A DNA stretch of 56,743 nucleotides from a virus. Positions 18,149 to 25,105 of the stretch are shown in pieces (position 1 is the stretch's first letter; each line of letters begins with the position of its first letter). The position numbers and the translations under genes are program-made. The notes under the pieces are model-generated. The model was not told the origin of the DNA. It did not search any database and worked only from the letters and a program-made list of their open reading frames with translations. The DNA is taken from IMG/VR virus record IMGVR_UViG_3300024267_000006, positions 1 through 56,743 of that record. One strand, written 5' to 3'.

Positions 18149-18466
18149 ATGGAACAAACAACAGCGTTCGTTTTAGGTGTACTATCAGTGTTGGCAATTG
18201 TCGGCGTTTATCGTATGTTTAAAGTGGCATTTAGGGTCAAAGACCTACAGGAAGATATTGATGACCTCAGAAATGTTATCAATGAAATTGAAATGGATCT
18301 AGGACAAACTTCGGATTTACTAGACCGTAGAATTGATGGTGAAATTGATAGAGTAGACAACTCAGTTGAAGAACTCTATAAGTACATTGATTCTAGAACT
18401 GATAAGATGGAATCAAGATGCGATTCTAAATTTAAAGAAGTAGAAACAAAAATTAAAAAGAAATAA
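18149..18466 (+). CDS. Small membrane-anchored coiled-coil protein
   Basis: 105 residues. One N-terminal membrane segment ([16 protein letters not shown], residues 6-21) followed by a long heptad-patterned acidic coiled coil ([19 protein letters not shown] onward) and a Lys-rich tail. Probably inner-membrane with the coil on one side. Similar architecture recurs at 32698 and 46770. Spanin or anti-superinfection roles are conceivable but unsupported. Confidence 0.7.
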   Translation: MEQTTAFVLGVLSVLAIVGVYRMFKVAFRVKDLQEDIDDLRNVINEIEMDLGQTSDLLDRRIDGEIDRVDNSVEELYKYIDSRTDKMESRCDSKFKEVETKIKKK

Positions 18467-18497
18467 TATAAACCTTTGGGCAAGGGAGTTTATGTTA

Positions 18498-18583
<86 letters not shown>

Positions 18584-18640
18584 AAAAATTGAAACAAACC
18601 AAATATACTTTATATAAGTATTAAATAACATTTTAAATTA

Positions 18641-18838
18641 ATGACAAAGGCAAGTATTGTACAACGATTGTTAGATAAAAAAACAATCACAGCTGAAGAA
18701 GCCGTAGTTCTACTAAAGAGCGAAACTATCAATATTCCAATGTATACTCCGAATCCTTATTTTAGCGATCCGAATTGGTCAACTCCACCTCCAGTATGGT
18801 GTGAAGATCAAGATAATACAACTAGCAACATCGATTAA
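18641..18838 (+). CDS. Small hypothetical protein
   Basis: 65 residues, MTKASIVQRLLDKKTITAEEAVVLL then a Pro-rich, Trp-containing tail with one Cys. The N-terminus looks like a short helix-turn-helix-sized helical pair common in small phage proteins. Preceded by an AT-rich leader after tRNA-Ser. Confidence 0.65.
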   Translation: MTKASIVQRLLDKKTITAEEAVVLLKSETINIPMYTPNPYFSDPNWSTPPPVWCEDQDNTTSNID

Positions 18839-18849
18839 ATAATAGACTG

Positions 18850-19002
18850 ATGAAAAAGCGTAAACAATCACGTGAGGATTATAATCCCGAAGAAAGAAAG
18901 CGTAAGATTAACTTTAAGAAAAAGAAACAACGCTATGAAGATAACTACTTTGATCCTAAAAGATTAAGTGAATTGGAAGATTTTGATGAAGAACATGAGT
19001 GA
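18850..19002 (+). CDS. Small basic protein
   Basis: 50 residues, start ATG at 18850. The first two thirds are Lys/Arg-rich (MKKRKQSRED, RKRKINFKKKKQR), the rest acidic. Likely nucleic-acid binding. It overlaps the next start as ATGAGTGA. Confidence 0.55.
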   Translation: MKKRKQSREDYNPEERKRKINFKKKKQRYEDNYFDPKRLSELEDFDEEHE

Positions 19003-19207
19003 AGAAGATTTTATTTATAGACACATTGAGAGCATATTAGATGTTCCAGGTGATCTTAGTTCTGGTATCAATGGTTGTATACTCGCAAGTGCATATGATA
19101 GAACCTGCCGTATTCTAAAAGAACATGGAGCAACGAAACCACTAATAGTAGATACTATAGATGATCCAGAATGTGAATTGACATATTTAGTAGAAAATGG
19201 ACAATAA
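18995..19207 (+). CDS. Small hypothetical protein
   Basis: 70 residues from ATG 18995 (an upstream in-frame ATG at 18968 would overlap the previous gene more). MSEEDFIYRHIESILDVPG, Cys at three places, acidic end. No family recognised. Translationally coupled to the basic protein upstream. Confidence 0.6.
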   Translation: MSEEDFIYRHIESILDVPGDLSSGINGCILASAYDRTCRILKEHGATKPLIVDTIDDPECELTYLVENGQ

Positions 19208-19208
19208 A

Positions 19209-19325
19209 ATGATATTTTGGGATGAGATGTGGAATCAAAGTACACCGACTCCAACGCCAACGCCAACTATAGAATGTTGTGGTGAATGGGATAAAGATGG
19301 TAAATGTAATTGTAAAGATAAATAA
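19209..19325 (+). CDS. Tiny protein with Thr-Pro repeat and Cys cluster
   Basis: 38 residues: MIFWDEMWNQS, then four or five Thr-Pro units, then ECCGEWDKDGKCNCKDK. Four Cys in 12 residues suggest a metal or disulfide knuckle. Its stop overlaps the next start (TAATGG). Confidence 0.5.
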   Translation: MIFWDEMWNQSTPTPTPTPTIECCGEWDKDGKCNCKDK

Positions 19326-19657
19326 TGGGACTTTTAGAAAAAATAGCGTGGAGAACACGTAAATGGAATTTAAAAATTAATATATTAGATATTTTCATTC
19401 ATGATGGAGATGGTTGCTGGGGTTTTACATTTTTAGAAGTCGTTCATAATTTTAAAACAAGAGCTTTACTTGCATTTGAATTTAGATTACCAAATGGCGG
19501 AAACATTAAACAATTCAGTATTGACAATTGGGATTTCTTATTTCTTAGAAGTTTTCTTTATAACCAATGGGAAGTATTGGATGAAAGACGAATGTGGTCA
19601 GGTCCTCTTTCCAAGTGGGATGAAATTAAACTAAATATTTTAAGTAAAATTTTATAA
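19325..19657 (+). CDS. Hypothetical protein
   Basis: 110 residues with many aromatic residues (about ten Trp). The middle, FIHDGDGCWGFTFLEVVH, suggests a beta sheet. No family recognised. Follows the tiny Cys protein by a 1-nt overlap. Confidence 0.65.
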   Translation: MGLLEKIAWRTRKWNLKINILDIFIHDGDGCWGFTFLEVVHNFKTRALLAFEFRLPNGGNIKQFSIDNWDFLFLRSFLYNQWEVLDERRMWSGPLSKWDEIKLNILSKIL

Positions 19658-19686
19658 ACAAATATAAAACTCTACATATAAACTAC

Positions 19687-20160
19687 ATGAAAATAATACT
19701 AGTAGGCAAAGCAGCATCCGGAAAGGATTTTTTAAAACACAGATTACACAAAAAAGGATTTACAATAGGCGTAAGTCATACTACTAGATTACCTAGAAAT
19801 AGCGAAATAGACGGAGAAGATTATCATTTTGTAACAGAAAATAAGTTTAAAGAAATGATAGTTAATGGTGATTTCATAGAGTATATGGAATTTAATGGAT
19901 GGTATTATGGACAAACTGAAACAGATTTTGACAATGCAGATATAATGATTATGTCTAAAGATGGTTTAGATATGTTGCCACAGCAATATAGAAATCAATG
20001 TGTCGTTCTTTATTTAGACATTGATAGAATGACTAGAATTGAAAGACTTAATTACAGAAATGATGTAAATGATTCTATCATGAGAAGAATGAATACTGAT
20101 GATCAACAATTTGCGGGCTTCAAAGACTATGATATTAAAATAAAAAACGCAGATTTTTAA
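19687..20160 (+). CDS. Guanylate kinase-like nucleotide kinase
   Basis: 157 residues. P-loop GKAASGKD (residues 7-14) and the GMP-binding signature SHTTRLPRNSEIDGEDYHFV (30-49) are characteristic of guanylate kinases; FIEYMEFNGWYYGQT also fits. GMP/dGMP to GDP for nucleotide supply. Shorter than bacterial Gmk (about 205), mostly by loss of the C-terminal helices, as in other phage kinases. T4 gp1 is a different dNMP kinase family. Confidence 0.85.
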   Translation: MKIILVGKAASGKDFLKHRLHKKGFTIGVSHTTRLPRNSEIDGEDYHFVTENKFKEMIVNGDFIEYMEFNGWYYGQTETDFDNADIMIMSKDGLDMLPQQYRNQCVVLYLDIDRMTRIERLNYRNDVNDSIMRRMNTDDQQFAGFKDYDIKIKNADF

Positions 20161-20197
20161 GAGAGATAAATAATAAACACAATTAAACAATTATAAT

Positions 20198-20704
20198 ATG
20201 AACACAAAGTTAAAAACACGTCAAACAGAATTGGCAGTTGAAATCGATGCATTACAGACTGAAGCAGCAGAGAAACGTTTTGAAATTACATTTGATAATG
20301 TAAAAGCAATCAAGACAGTTCAAGAACACCTTAATAAAGGTTATACTTGGAAAACACAAAACGCTGCAGTAGTTGTATCTTTGTATGATCAATTTAAAAC
20401 ACAAGGTAAAAATCTAACAGCTGATTCTGATCCTGTTATTTCTTTAAGGGGTCATGAATTAAATGCACTTTATCAAGCACTTCTTAATGTAGAAGGAACT
20501 GGAATTGAAAATGCACGTAGATTTATTACTATGTTAACCCAAATAGGTGAAGCTGTAGGAACAGCGATGCAAGATTTAAGTACTATGAATACTACGTTAA
20601 ATGATTTGCATGCTGAACTAGCAGAAATTGATGCTCAGTTAGATGCTGATGCTAACGTGGAAGTAGTTTCACCAGAATTAGAAACTGTTAAATCTACAAA
20701 GTAA
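20198..20704 (+). CDS. Hypothetical helical protein
   Basis: 168 residues, helical, with an N-terminal and a C-terminal coiled coil (TELAVEIDALQTEAAEK; LNDLHAELAEIDAQLDAD). No cysteine. Flanked by its own AATAAA-rich leader and a strong terminator, so it is transcribed as a single late-looking unit; abundance as a structural or accessory protein is possible. Confidence 0.7.
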   Translation: MNTKLKTRQTELAVEIDALQTEAAEKRFEITFDNVKAIKTVQEHLNKGYTWKTQNAAVVVSLYDQFKTQGKNLTADSDPVISLRGHELNALYQALLNVEGTGIENARRFITMLTQIGEAVGTAMQDLSTMNTTLNDLHAELAEIDAQLDADANVEVVSPELETVKSTK

Positions 20705-20716
20705 GATTTAACCATT

Positions 20717-20768
20717 AATAAAACAATAAAGCGATAGGTCAAAGTATCTATTGTTTTATTGTTATTTT
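20717..20768 (+). terminator. Rho-independent terminator
   Basis: AATAAAACAATA (20717-20728) pairs perfectly with TATTGTTTTATT (20749-20760), with an inner GATA/TATC pair, followed by a T-rich tail. Confidence 0.75.
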
Positions 20769-20795
20769 ACAAGTAAAAAACTATAATAACCTCAT

Positions 20796-21311
20796 ATGAA
20801 AATATTTGTAACATCTAATTTACAGTTAGGTAGACCAGCTGCCATAAAGCAATATAAAAGATCATACACTGATGTAGATCAAATGACTGATGATCTTATA
20901 TTAAAATGGAATGAAACTGTAAAAGCAGAAGATACTGTGTTTTATCTTGGTAATTTTGCGCATGATCCTAAAACGGCTCAAGATGCATTACAAAGATTAA
21001 ATGGTAATATTAAATTTATTGAAGGCGATTATGATAGCTCTATTTCTTTATTACATGATAAGGGCATGTTACCTACTAGATGTTCTATTCTTAGATGTGT
21101 AGATAAAATTGAAGGATTTAATGTAGCAGTGTCTTATTGGCCGTTAGGAGCATGGCCTGAAAAAGCAAAAAAAGCTTGGTCCATTATAGGTTATCCAAAT
21201 AAAAAATATAAATCAGATCCTAAAAAGAGAATCATTAATGTCTCTACTGATTTATGGGCAAATAGACCACAAGAGCTAGAAAAGCTACTTGGCATCTTCT
21301 CAGATTTTTAA
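20796..21311 (+). CDS. Metallophosphoesterase-fold protein with lost metal ligands
   Basis: 171 residues that align in order with small calcineurin-like phosphoesterases, yet each metal motif is changed. The usual TSDxHFGH is TSNLQLGR (6-13), HLGDFA is YLGNFA, GNHD is GDYD, CHYPLxxW is SYWPLGAW and GHxH is GYPN. The scaffold (WNETVKAEDTVFYLG, INVSTDLWANRPQEL) is retained. So it is probably a catalytically dead homologue with a binding or regulatory role (inference). An intact relative lies at 36394. Confidence 0.7.
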   Translation: MKIFVTSNLQLGRPAAIKQYKRSYTDVDQMTDDLILKWNETVKAEDTVFYLGNFAHDPKTAQDALQRLNGNIKFIEGDYDSSISLLHDKGMLPTRCSILRCVDKIEGFNVAVSYWPLGAWPEKAKKAWSIIGYPNKKYKSDPKKRIINVSTDLWANRPQELEKLLGIFSDF

Positions 21312-21343
21312 TTTACAACTTTTCCGAAAATAAACGCTTAAAT

Positions 21344-21383
21344 ATTTTTTTATGTCGTTTATTTGTGGTATATTAGTAGTATA
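21344..21383 (+). promoter_or_regulatory. Putative early/middle promoter, copy 2
   Basis: TTTTTTTATGTC, 10 nt, GGTATATTAGTAGTATAAT. It lies about 20 nt before the start at 21404. Confidence 0.65.
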
Positions 21384-21403
21384 ATTAAAACAGAGAGAGT
21401 CAT

Positions 21404-21760
21404 ATGCAAATAAAAATTAACAAACAACAAGAAGAAGTTTTAAAGTCAGCCTTAGAAGATTACATTCAAAATCTTGTAGGTAAAGGTCGCAAATACAATA
21501 ATGCTGTTGAAATCATAAACACCATTAACAATGCGGGACTAGTTAAGTTAGAACGTACACCAAGAGTCTTTATTAAAAAACAATACATGTTCACCTTTGA
21601 AGAAGGAGGTTGGAATACTGTTTGGGCTAAGACATTGCCAGGTGCAAAAAGACAAGCTATCAAAGAATATAAGGATTTGGAAAATCTAACAGTACGTTTA
21701 GATTCAGTACACTTAGCAACTAAAAAAGGATTAGAATCAGCAATGAGTTTATTTTACTAA
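21404..21760 (+). CDS. Hypothetical protein
   Basis: 118 residues, MQIKINKQQEEVLKSALEDY with an N-terminal helix and a C-terminal beta segment; basic. Single-gene unit between two promoter-like elements, so probably expressed early. No family recognised. Confidence 0.7.
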   Translation: MQIKINKQQEEVLKSALEDYIQNLVGKGRKYNNAVEIINTINNAGLVKLERTPRVFIKKQYMFTFEEGGWNTVWAKTLPGAKRQAIKEYKDLENLTVRLDSVHLATKKGLESAMSLFY

Positions 21761-21800
21761 TTGTTCGTAACTTTTGAAAATAAATCTAAAAAAGCTTTCC

Positions 21801-21837
21801 CGTTTAAATAAAAAGTGTTATATTAGCCCTATAATTA
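21801..21837 (+). promoter_or_regulatory. Putative early/middle promoter, copy 3 (variant)
   Basis: CGTTTAAATAAAAAGTG, then TTATATTAGCCCTATAATTA. It lacks the T run of the main family but closely matches the element at 27835, including about 40 nt of upstream sequence. Confidence 0.55.
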
Positions 21838-21858
21838 AAAACTAAAAAAAATAATAAT

Positions 21859-22464
21859 ATGCCAAAACAACTCAGTTACCGCGAACTATCAGAAAATTTT
21901 ATCAAGTCAAAATCAGAAAAAGATTACAATGCGTTATATCAACGTGTAAAACCAGGACTTAGAAATTATATTTCAAATGTAGTCAAAGATGTGAATGCCA
22001 CAGAAGATGTTCTAACAAACACACTAACTAAAATGTGGACTAAGATTGATCAATATAATCCATCATATCAAATCACAACGTGGTTATACAGAATTGCATT
22101 CAACGAATGTTTAGGTTGGATACGCCAACGTAATTCTAAATATAGTATTGAAACTATGAAAGAATACGGTATTGAAATTTCTGATCAATATGCTCACACA
22201 TCAGCTCGTGATTTATTGATTGAGAACGAAACAAAAACAGAATCAGATTGGTATGAAGAAGATGATTATTTACAAGCACGTTATGAACTAGCTCTTGCAA
22301 ATATAGAGTCACTAAAACCAATGTATAAAGAGATTATTGAAGATCGTCTTCTTAATAATATGAAATATGAAGATATTGCTGCTAAGCATAATCTACCACT
22401 TCAAACTATTAAAAACAGAATTCGTAGAGGTAAATCTATTATTGCAGAAAGTATGGATTATTAA
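21859..22464 (+). CDS. ECF-type RNA polymerase sigma factor
   Basis: 201 residues. Region 2 lies at about 23-95, with TEDVLTNTLTKMWTKIDQY and TTWLYRIAFNECLGWIRQR, the hallmark of extracytoplasmic-function sigma factors. Region 4 lies at about 147-197, with a helix-turn-helix (MKYEDIAAKHNLPLQTIKNR). A phage-encoded sigma factor may direct the host polymerase to the GATATATAA boxes, playing the role of T4 gp55; this is inference. It has its own promoter-like element, suitable for a middle gene. Confidence 0.85.
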   Translation: MPKQLSYRELSENFIKSKSEKDYNALYQRVKPGLRNYISNVVKDVNATEDVLTNTLTKMWTKIDQYNPSYQITTWLYRIAFNECLGWIRQRNSKYSIETMKEYGIEISDQYAHTSARDLLIENETKTESDWYEEDDYLQARYELALANIESLKPMYKEIIEDRLLNNMKYEDIAAKHNLPLQTIKNRIRRGKSIIAESMDY

Positions 22465-22468
22465 TATC

Positions 22469-22627
22469 ATGAAGAAGTATAAATCAATAGTAGATCACAT
22501 ATGGAATTGTGGGTGTGGTTCAATGAATTCACCTTACAGAACTGTATGCGGATTTTGTGGAGCTGAAAATAAAAATTCAGATAATCAAGAAATAGAAAAA
22601 ACAATAAAAAATTCACAAATACCATAA
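22469..22627 (+). CDS. Small RanBP2-like zinc finger protein
   Basis: 52 residues from ATG 22469, two bases beyond the sigma-factor stop. WNCGCGSMNSPYRTVCGFCG has the RanBP2-type layout (W-x-C ... N-x6-C-x2-C) with one residue missing between the first two Cys. Such fingers bind single-stranded RNA or protein. Co-expression with the sigma factor suggests a transcription role (inference). Confidence 0.6.
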   Translation: MKKYKSIVDHIWNCGCGSMNSPYRTVCGFCGAENKNSDNQEIEKTIKNSQIP

Positions 22628-22708
22628 ACAAAATAAAACACATTGGTATAATATAAGTGAACAACAAAAAAAAAGGTTCTTTGATTTATTGGTAGAGAAA
22701 ATACGTAT

Positions 22709-22794
22709 GCTACTGTGGTGGAATTGGTAGACACGATGGACTTAAAATCCATTGAACAGTAATGTTCGTGCCGGTTCGACTCCGGCCAGTAGTA
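22709..22794 (+). tRNA. tRNA-Leu (anticodon UAA)
   Basis: Class II cloverleaf: acceptor GCTACTG/CAGTAGT with a terminal G-U, D-arm GTG/CAC with GGTAGA loop, anticodon stem ATGGA/TCCAT with loop CTTAAAA, T-arm GCCGG/CCGGC. CCA not encoded. Reads UUA. Confidence 0.95.
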
Positions 22795-22801
22795 CAAGTA
22801 T

Positions 22802-22878
22802 GGACCAGTAGCACAACTGGATAGTGCAGCACCCTTCTAAGGTGCCGGTTATAGGTTCGAATCCTATCTGGTTCACCA
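22802..22878 (+). tRNA. tRNA-Arg (anticodon UCU)
   Basis: Acceptor GGACCAG/CTGGTTC, anticodon stem GCACC/GGTGC with loop CTTCTAA, T-loop TTCGAAT; CCA is encoded (22876-22878). Reads AGA. Confidence 0.95.
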
Positions 22879-22891
22879 GTGAAATGATGAA

Positions 22892-22911
22892 TGACTCTTT
22901 TATTAGAGTCA
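22892..22911 (+). terminator. Hairpin after tRNA-Arg
   Basis: TGACTCT pairs with AGAGTCA around a 6-nt T-rich loop. No T tail, so it may be a processing signal instead. A late-type box follows directly. Confidence 0.4.
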
Positions 22912-22916
22912 ATGTA

Positions 22917-22925
22917 GATATATAG
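22917..22925 (+). promoter_or_regulatory. Putative late promoter before the endonuclease VII-like gene
   Basis: GATATATAG only a few bases upstream of the ATG at 22929. The very short spacing would give an almost leaderless transcript, so this call is tentative. Confidence 0.3.
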
Positions 22926-22928
22926 AGC

Positions 22929-23264
22929 ATGAAGAAAAAATGTAAATCAGAAAGATGTGAAAATCTTAGGCCTCATGTAAATGGATCAGCATATTGTAAT
23001 CCTTGTAGAAATTCTAAACAAAGATATGGTATTTCTGTTCCAGAAAGACAAGATCTTTTGAATGATCAAAATGGTAAATGTCTATTGTGTGATACAGATA
23101 TAGTATTTGATGGATCTAGAAGTCAATACAGTGCATGTGTAGATCACTCCCATGAGACAGGAGAAGTTAGAGGTATACTTTGTGGTAATTGTAACACCAA
23201 TATAGGATATTTAGAAAATAAGAAAATTGATTTAGATGCCTTAGCTAGTTATCTAAAATCTTAA
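22929..23264 (+). CDS. Endonuclease VII-like HNH nuclease
   Basis: 111 residues of the recombination endonuclease VII family (T4 gp49 type). Two zinc-binding Cys pairs frame the core: CLLC early and CGNCN late, and the active-site block CVDHSHETGEVRGILCGNC is intact. The N-terminus adds a second Cys-rich segment (CENL ... YCNPC). T4 gp49 resolves branched DNA before packaging; short stand-alone members may also be mobile nucleases. Its place inside a tRNA array fits either resolvase or homing-like insertion. Confidence 0.85.
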   Translation: MKKKCKSERCENLRPHVNGSAYCNPCRNSKQRYGISVPERQDLLNDQNGKCLLCDTDIVFDGSRSQYSACVDHSHETGEVRGILCGNCNTNIGYLENKKIDLDALASYLKS

Positions 23265-23268
23265 ATAC

Positions 23269-23340
23269 GCTCCGTTCGTCTAACGGTTAGGACATTAGGT
23301 TTTCATCCTAAAAATAGGAGTTCGATTCTCCTACGGAGTA
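23269..23340 (+). tRNA. tRNA-Glu (anticodon UUC)
   Basis: Acceptor GCTCCGT/ACGGAGT (terminal G-U), anticodon stem TTAGG/CCTAA with loop TTTTCAT, T-arm AGGAG/CTCCT. CCA not encoded. Reads GAA. Confidence 0.93.
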
Positions 23341-23349
23341 CAACAGATT

Positions 23350-23426
23350 GATCTCTTAGCTCAGTTGGCTAGAGCATCTCACTTTTAATGAGAGGGTCCA
23401 GGGTTCGAGTCCCTGAGGGATCACCA
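23350..23426 (+). tRNA. tRNA-Lys (anticodon UUU)
   Basis: Acceptor GATCTCT/AGGGATC, anticodon stem TCTCA/TGAGA with loop CTTTTAA, T-arm CAGGG/CCCTG, CCA encoded. Reads AAA. Confidence 0.95.
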
Positions 23427-23429
23427 TAT

Positions 23430-23508
23430 AGTCAAGTATCTCCTCAAGCTTATACCTTGTAGAAAGAGTAATTGGTTACATGAGAGTTCAAATCTCTCCT
23501 TGACTACC
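23430..23508 (+). tRNA. tRNA-like element, possibly a degenerate tRNA
   Basis: A perfect 7-bp acceptor stem (AGTCAAG 23430-23436 with CTTGACT 23499-23505) and a perfect T-arm (GAGAG-TTCAAAT-CTCTC) flank a non-canonical middle without a normal D-arm. CAAG-CTTATAC-CTTG could be an anticodon arm with UAU (Ile AUA), and GTAA-TTGG-TTAC could be a variable-arm hairpin. It is followed by ACC. Either a decayed tRNA or a tRNA mimic. Confidence 0.5.
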
Positions 23509-23534
23509 TGTGGAAGAAATTTAATTATATTAAT

Positions 23535-23543
23535 GATATATAG
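23535..23543 (+). promoter_or_regulatory. Putative late promoter inside the tRNA array
   Basis: GATATATAG about 26 nt upstream of the small basic gene at 23569. Confidence 0.4.
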
Positions 23544-23568
23544 TTTTCAACTAAAAAAATAATAAGTA

Positions 23569-23712
23569 ATGAATTCTGAACAATCAAACAATGGAAACAC
23601 TCAGATAAACCATGAGAGAGCAAGTCTCAACAGTAGAGTTTCTAAATTTATGATGCTTGGTAAATCCAAGAAAGTACAATGGGACGGTAGAAGAAGAAAC
23701 CGCACCATTTAA
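23569..23712 (+). CDS. Small basic protein within the tRNA array
   Basis: 47 residues, MNSEQSNNGNTQINHE followed by a basic half ending WDGRRRNRTI. Polar N-terminus and Arg-rich C-terminus suggest RNA or DNA binding. Has its own late-type box; lies between the tRNA-like element and tRNA-Thr. Confidence 0.5.
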   Translation: MNSEQSNNGNTQINHERASLNSRVSKFMMLGKSKKVQWDGRRRNRTI

Positions 23713-23718
23713 AAGGCC

Positions 23719-23792
23719 GCCTTTGTAGCTCAGCTGGCTAGAGCAGCGCATTTGTAATGCGCAGGTCGTGGGTTCGAGTCCCTCCAAAGGCT
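23719..23792 (+). tRNA. tRNA-Thr (anticodon UGU)
   Basis: Acceptor GCCTTTG/CAAAGGC, anticodon stem GCGCA/TGCGC with loop TTTGTAA, T-loop TTCGAGT (one mismatch in the T-stem). CCA not encoded. Reads ACA. Confidence 0.93.
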
Positions 23793-23798
23793 CATTAA

Positions 23799-23871
23799 GC
23801 GAAAGTAGCTCAGTTGGTAGAGCGAAAGCCTTCCAAGCTTTAGGTCGCCAGTTCGAACCTGGTCTTTCGCT
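23799..23871 (+). tRNA. tRNA-Gly (anticodon UCC)
   Basis: Acceptor GCGAAAG/CTTTCGC, D-arm GCTC/GAGC, anticodon stem AAAGC/GCTTT with loop CTTCCAA, T-loop TTCGAAC. CCA not encoded. Reads GGA. Confidence 0.95.
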
Positions 23872-24105
23872 CATAATCGAGAAATAAAGACAACTCGGGA
23901 CAAGCATAAGAGTCCTTAAACAATGCAGGCCACTACCTCGCGAGCCTACAATAACATAAAACGTGGGGTCTGGGATTCTAAAGGACATAACAAACCTACC
24001 CAGTAGTTTGACTAATTTTCATGTGGTAAGACACTAATGCGTTTTATTGAAGAGAAAGAAAAACCGTTAAAATCCAGTCTAACAAGTCTTAGTTAGGCGC
24101 AATAT
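23872..24105 (+). ncRNA. Structured spacer between tRNA-Gly and tRNA-Asp (candidate ncRNA)
   Basis: 234 nt without a credible gene. Several complementary segments are visible: GTCCTT/AAGGAC, AGGC/GCCT, CTGGG/CCCAG and the hairpin CTAAC-N8-GTTAG just before tRNA-Asp. Local G+C looks higher than in coding DNA nearby. It may be a small structured RNA co-transcribed and processed with the tRNAs; no family recognised. Confidence 0.35.
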
Positions 24106-24182
24106 AGTCTGGTAGCTCAGTTGGTTAGAGTGTCGCCCTGTCACGGCGAAGGTCGCGGGTTCGAGTCCCGTCCAGACTGCCA
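24106..24182 (+). tRNA. tRNA-Asp (anticodon GUC)
   Basis: Acceptor AGTCTGG/CCAGACT (7 perfect pairs), anticodon stem TCGCC/GGCGA with loop CTGTCAC, T-loop TTCGAGT, CCA encoded. Reads GAC/GAU; the only tRNA here not for an A-ending codon. Confidence 0.95.
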
Positions 24183-24193
24183 TTTTTACAATA

Positions 24194-24203
24194 GATATAT
24201 AAT
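24194..24203 (+). promoter_or_regulatory. Putative late promoter after tRNA-Asp
   Basis: GATATATAAT, 14 nt upstream of the ATG at 24217. Confidence 0.45.
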
Positions 24204-24216
24204 CTAAATCATTATC

Positions 24217-24324
24217 ATGACAGATCCTAAAAACGAACCAGACGTAGACTTAGAAAATTCAGAATACGATTCTTTTTCAATACCAAATAAATCGGAGTAT
24301 ATTGATGATGATTACGATTATTAA
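24217..24324 (+). CDS. Tiny acidic protein
   Basis: 35 residues, MTDPKNEPDVDLENSEYDSF and ending IDDDYDY: extremely acidic. Start chosen after the late-type box. Could mimic DNA or bind basic partners; no family recognised. Confidence 0.5.
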   Translation: MTDPKNEPDVDLENSEYDSFSIPNKSEYIDDDYDY

Positions 24325-24335
24325 ATCAAGGTAAT

Positions 24336-25046
24336 ATGCAAACACGAGTAGTTTATATGAGTGGTAATGAATTTTCAGTAAACATTACTAAAGAAACCAC
24401 TAAATCCTTAGAAGATTTCGGTATTGAATATGAATTATTTGATGGTGTAAAAGGAAGAGATGGAATTAAAATTCTAAACAATCTTAATATAGTTCCATCT
24501 GCTTATGTAGAACAAAGAGATTGGACCGATGGTACAATTGGATGCTTAGCAAGTCATGTATTACTTTGGGAAGAATGTTCTCGTCAAGAAGAATCATATC
24601 TTATAATAGAACAAGATGGTGTTTTAATAAAAGATCCCAGATCACTTCTACCACTAATAGACACTGTTTGTCACTTAGATGCATATTTGCCATTTGATAA
24701 TTCAAAAACAGCTTCAACTGCATTAGAATATTTTCAACTATATAATGAAAGAGTTGCTTTAGAAGAACCCGGTGTAAAGAACTATCCAAAGAATAAATTT
24801 TATGATGATAATAATATAACAGGTTCATGTTTTAGAGGAACTTATGGATATATTATAACACCAAAGGGTGCAAAAGAAGTTTTAGATTTTATTAAAACTA
24901 AAGGTGCATTTCCTTCAGATAGATGTCTGTGTTCAAAGGCAACACATTTACAAAGATCTAATAGTACTTATGTTAGATTAAATCCATTTTTTAATTCACT
25001 TGATGTTCAACGAAAGTGGTCGCTTAGAATTCCGGGTGCCATTTAA
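24336..25046 (+). CDS. Glycosyltransferase family 25-like
   Basis: 236 residues. GTIGCLASHVLLWEEC followed by YLIIEQDGVLI is the family 25 (LPS biosynthesis) pattern, with the Glu-Gln-Asp acidic triplet in the place of the usual E-D-D; FRGTYGYIITPKGAKEVLDF matches the conserved C-terminal part. It would transfer a sugar to a lipopolysaccharide, glycoprotein or modified DNA base. Several sugar enzymes are encoded elsewhere in this window. Confidence 0.8.
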   Translation: MQTRVVYMSGNEFSVNITKETTKSLEDFGIEYELFDGVKGRDGIKILNNLNIVPSAYVEQRDWTDGTIGCLASHVLLWEECSRQEESYLIIEQDGVLIKDPRSLLPLIDTVCHLDAYLPFDNSKTASTALEYFQLYNERVALEEPGVKNYPKNKFYDDNNITGSCFRGTYGYIITPKGAKEVLDFIKTKGAFPSDRCLCSKATHLQRSNSTYVRLNPFFNSLDVQRKWSLRIPGAI

Positions 25047-25058
25047 TTAATCATTTAA

Positions 25059-25069
25059 GATATATAATA
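25059..25069 (+). promoter_or_regulatory. Putative late promoter before the holin-like gene
   Basis: GATATATAATA, about 37 nt upstream of the ATG at 25106. Confidence 0.5.
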
Positions 25070-25105
25070 AGTACGAAAGTACATTAAAAAAATATATCTT
25101 ATAAT

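Noticed and set aside
23584-23988. Minus-strand open frame across tRNA-Thr and tRNA-Gly
   Set aside because: It is antisense to two clear tRNAs; translation is a shadow.
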